A DNA stretch of 15,107 nt from JACRBK01 sp964427955 (lineage in GTDB: Bacteria > Chloroflexota > Anaerolineae > Aggregatilineales > Aggregatilineaceae), in assembly GCA_964427955.1 (NCBI GenBank), contig CAYRWY010000100.1, positions 1-15,107 of the forward strand. Direction: 5' to 3'. This document shows, piece by piece, positions 13,535 through 15,107 of this stretch. A program made the translations under genes and the position numbers. Below the pieces are notes generated by a model, which was given only the letters and a program-made list of their open reading frames with translations, made no database searches and had not been told where the DNA came from. The first letter of the stretch is position 1, and every line of letters starts with the position of its first letter.

Positions 13535-15107
<1,573 letters not shown>

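Overview
The window is a GC-rich bacterial chromosomal segment in two divergent halves. The mixture of a BMP-type nucleoside ABC transporter, a fused iron-sulfur/molybdopterin oxidoreductase and ilv/arg biosynthesis genes would fit an environmental Chloroflexota (Anaerolineae-like) bacterium. That taxonomic guess rests on general resemblance only and is weak. I see no rRNA, tRNA, CRISPR array, insertion sequence or prophage.

Left half (1-7167, all minus strand) is amino-acid biosynthesis. In transcription order it runs argG, argH, then a new promoter, a ~420-nt leader, ilvD, ilvE and ilvB (cut by the window edge). argG and argH make arginine from citrulline and aspartate. ilvB, ilvD and ilvE supply acetolactate synthase, dihydroxy-acid dehydratase and branched-chain aminotransferase. 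The leader before ilvD is the most unusual part. It encodes two successive short peptides very rich in Leu, Ile and Val. Each is followed by a strong hairpin whose left arm can pair instead with an 8-nt segment inside the preceding peptide gene. This is the layout of ribosome-mediated attenuation, present twice in tandem, and the two modules look like diverged duplicates.

The divergent intergenic region (7168-7425) separates argG from the right half. It holds a likely promoter for the transporter genes with a perfect 12-bp palindrome in its spacer.

Right half (7426-15107, all plus strand) holds two permeases coupled by an ATGA overlap, a BMP-family substrate-binding protein with its own probable promoter and a downstream terminator, and a two-domain ATPase. 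Together they form a complete nucleoside-type ABC importer in an unusual gene order. Next comes a promoter whose start point lies in a 15-bp palindrome that also resembles a terminator, then a FAD-binding subunit and a fused [2Fe-2S]-molybdopterin subunit of a xanthine dehydrogenase/aldehyde oxidase-type enzyme that runs off the right edge. The combination suggests uptake of nucleosides or bases followed by oxidation of a purine or related heterocycle. The exact substrate cannot be read from the sequence.
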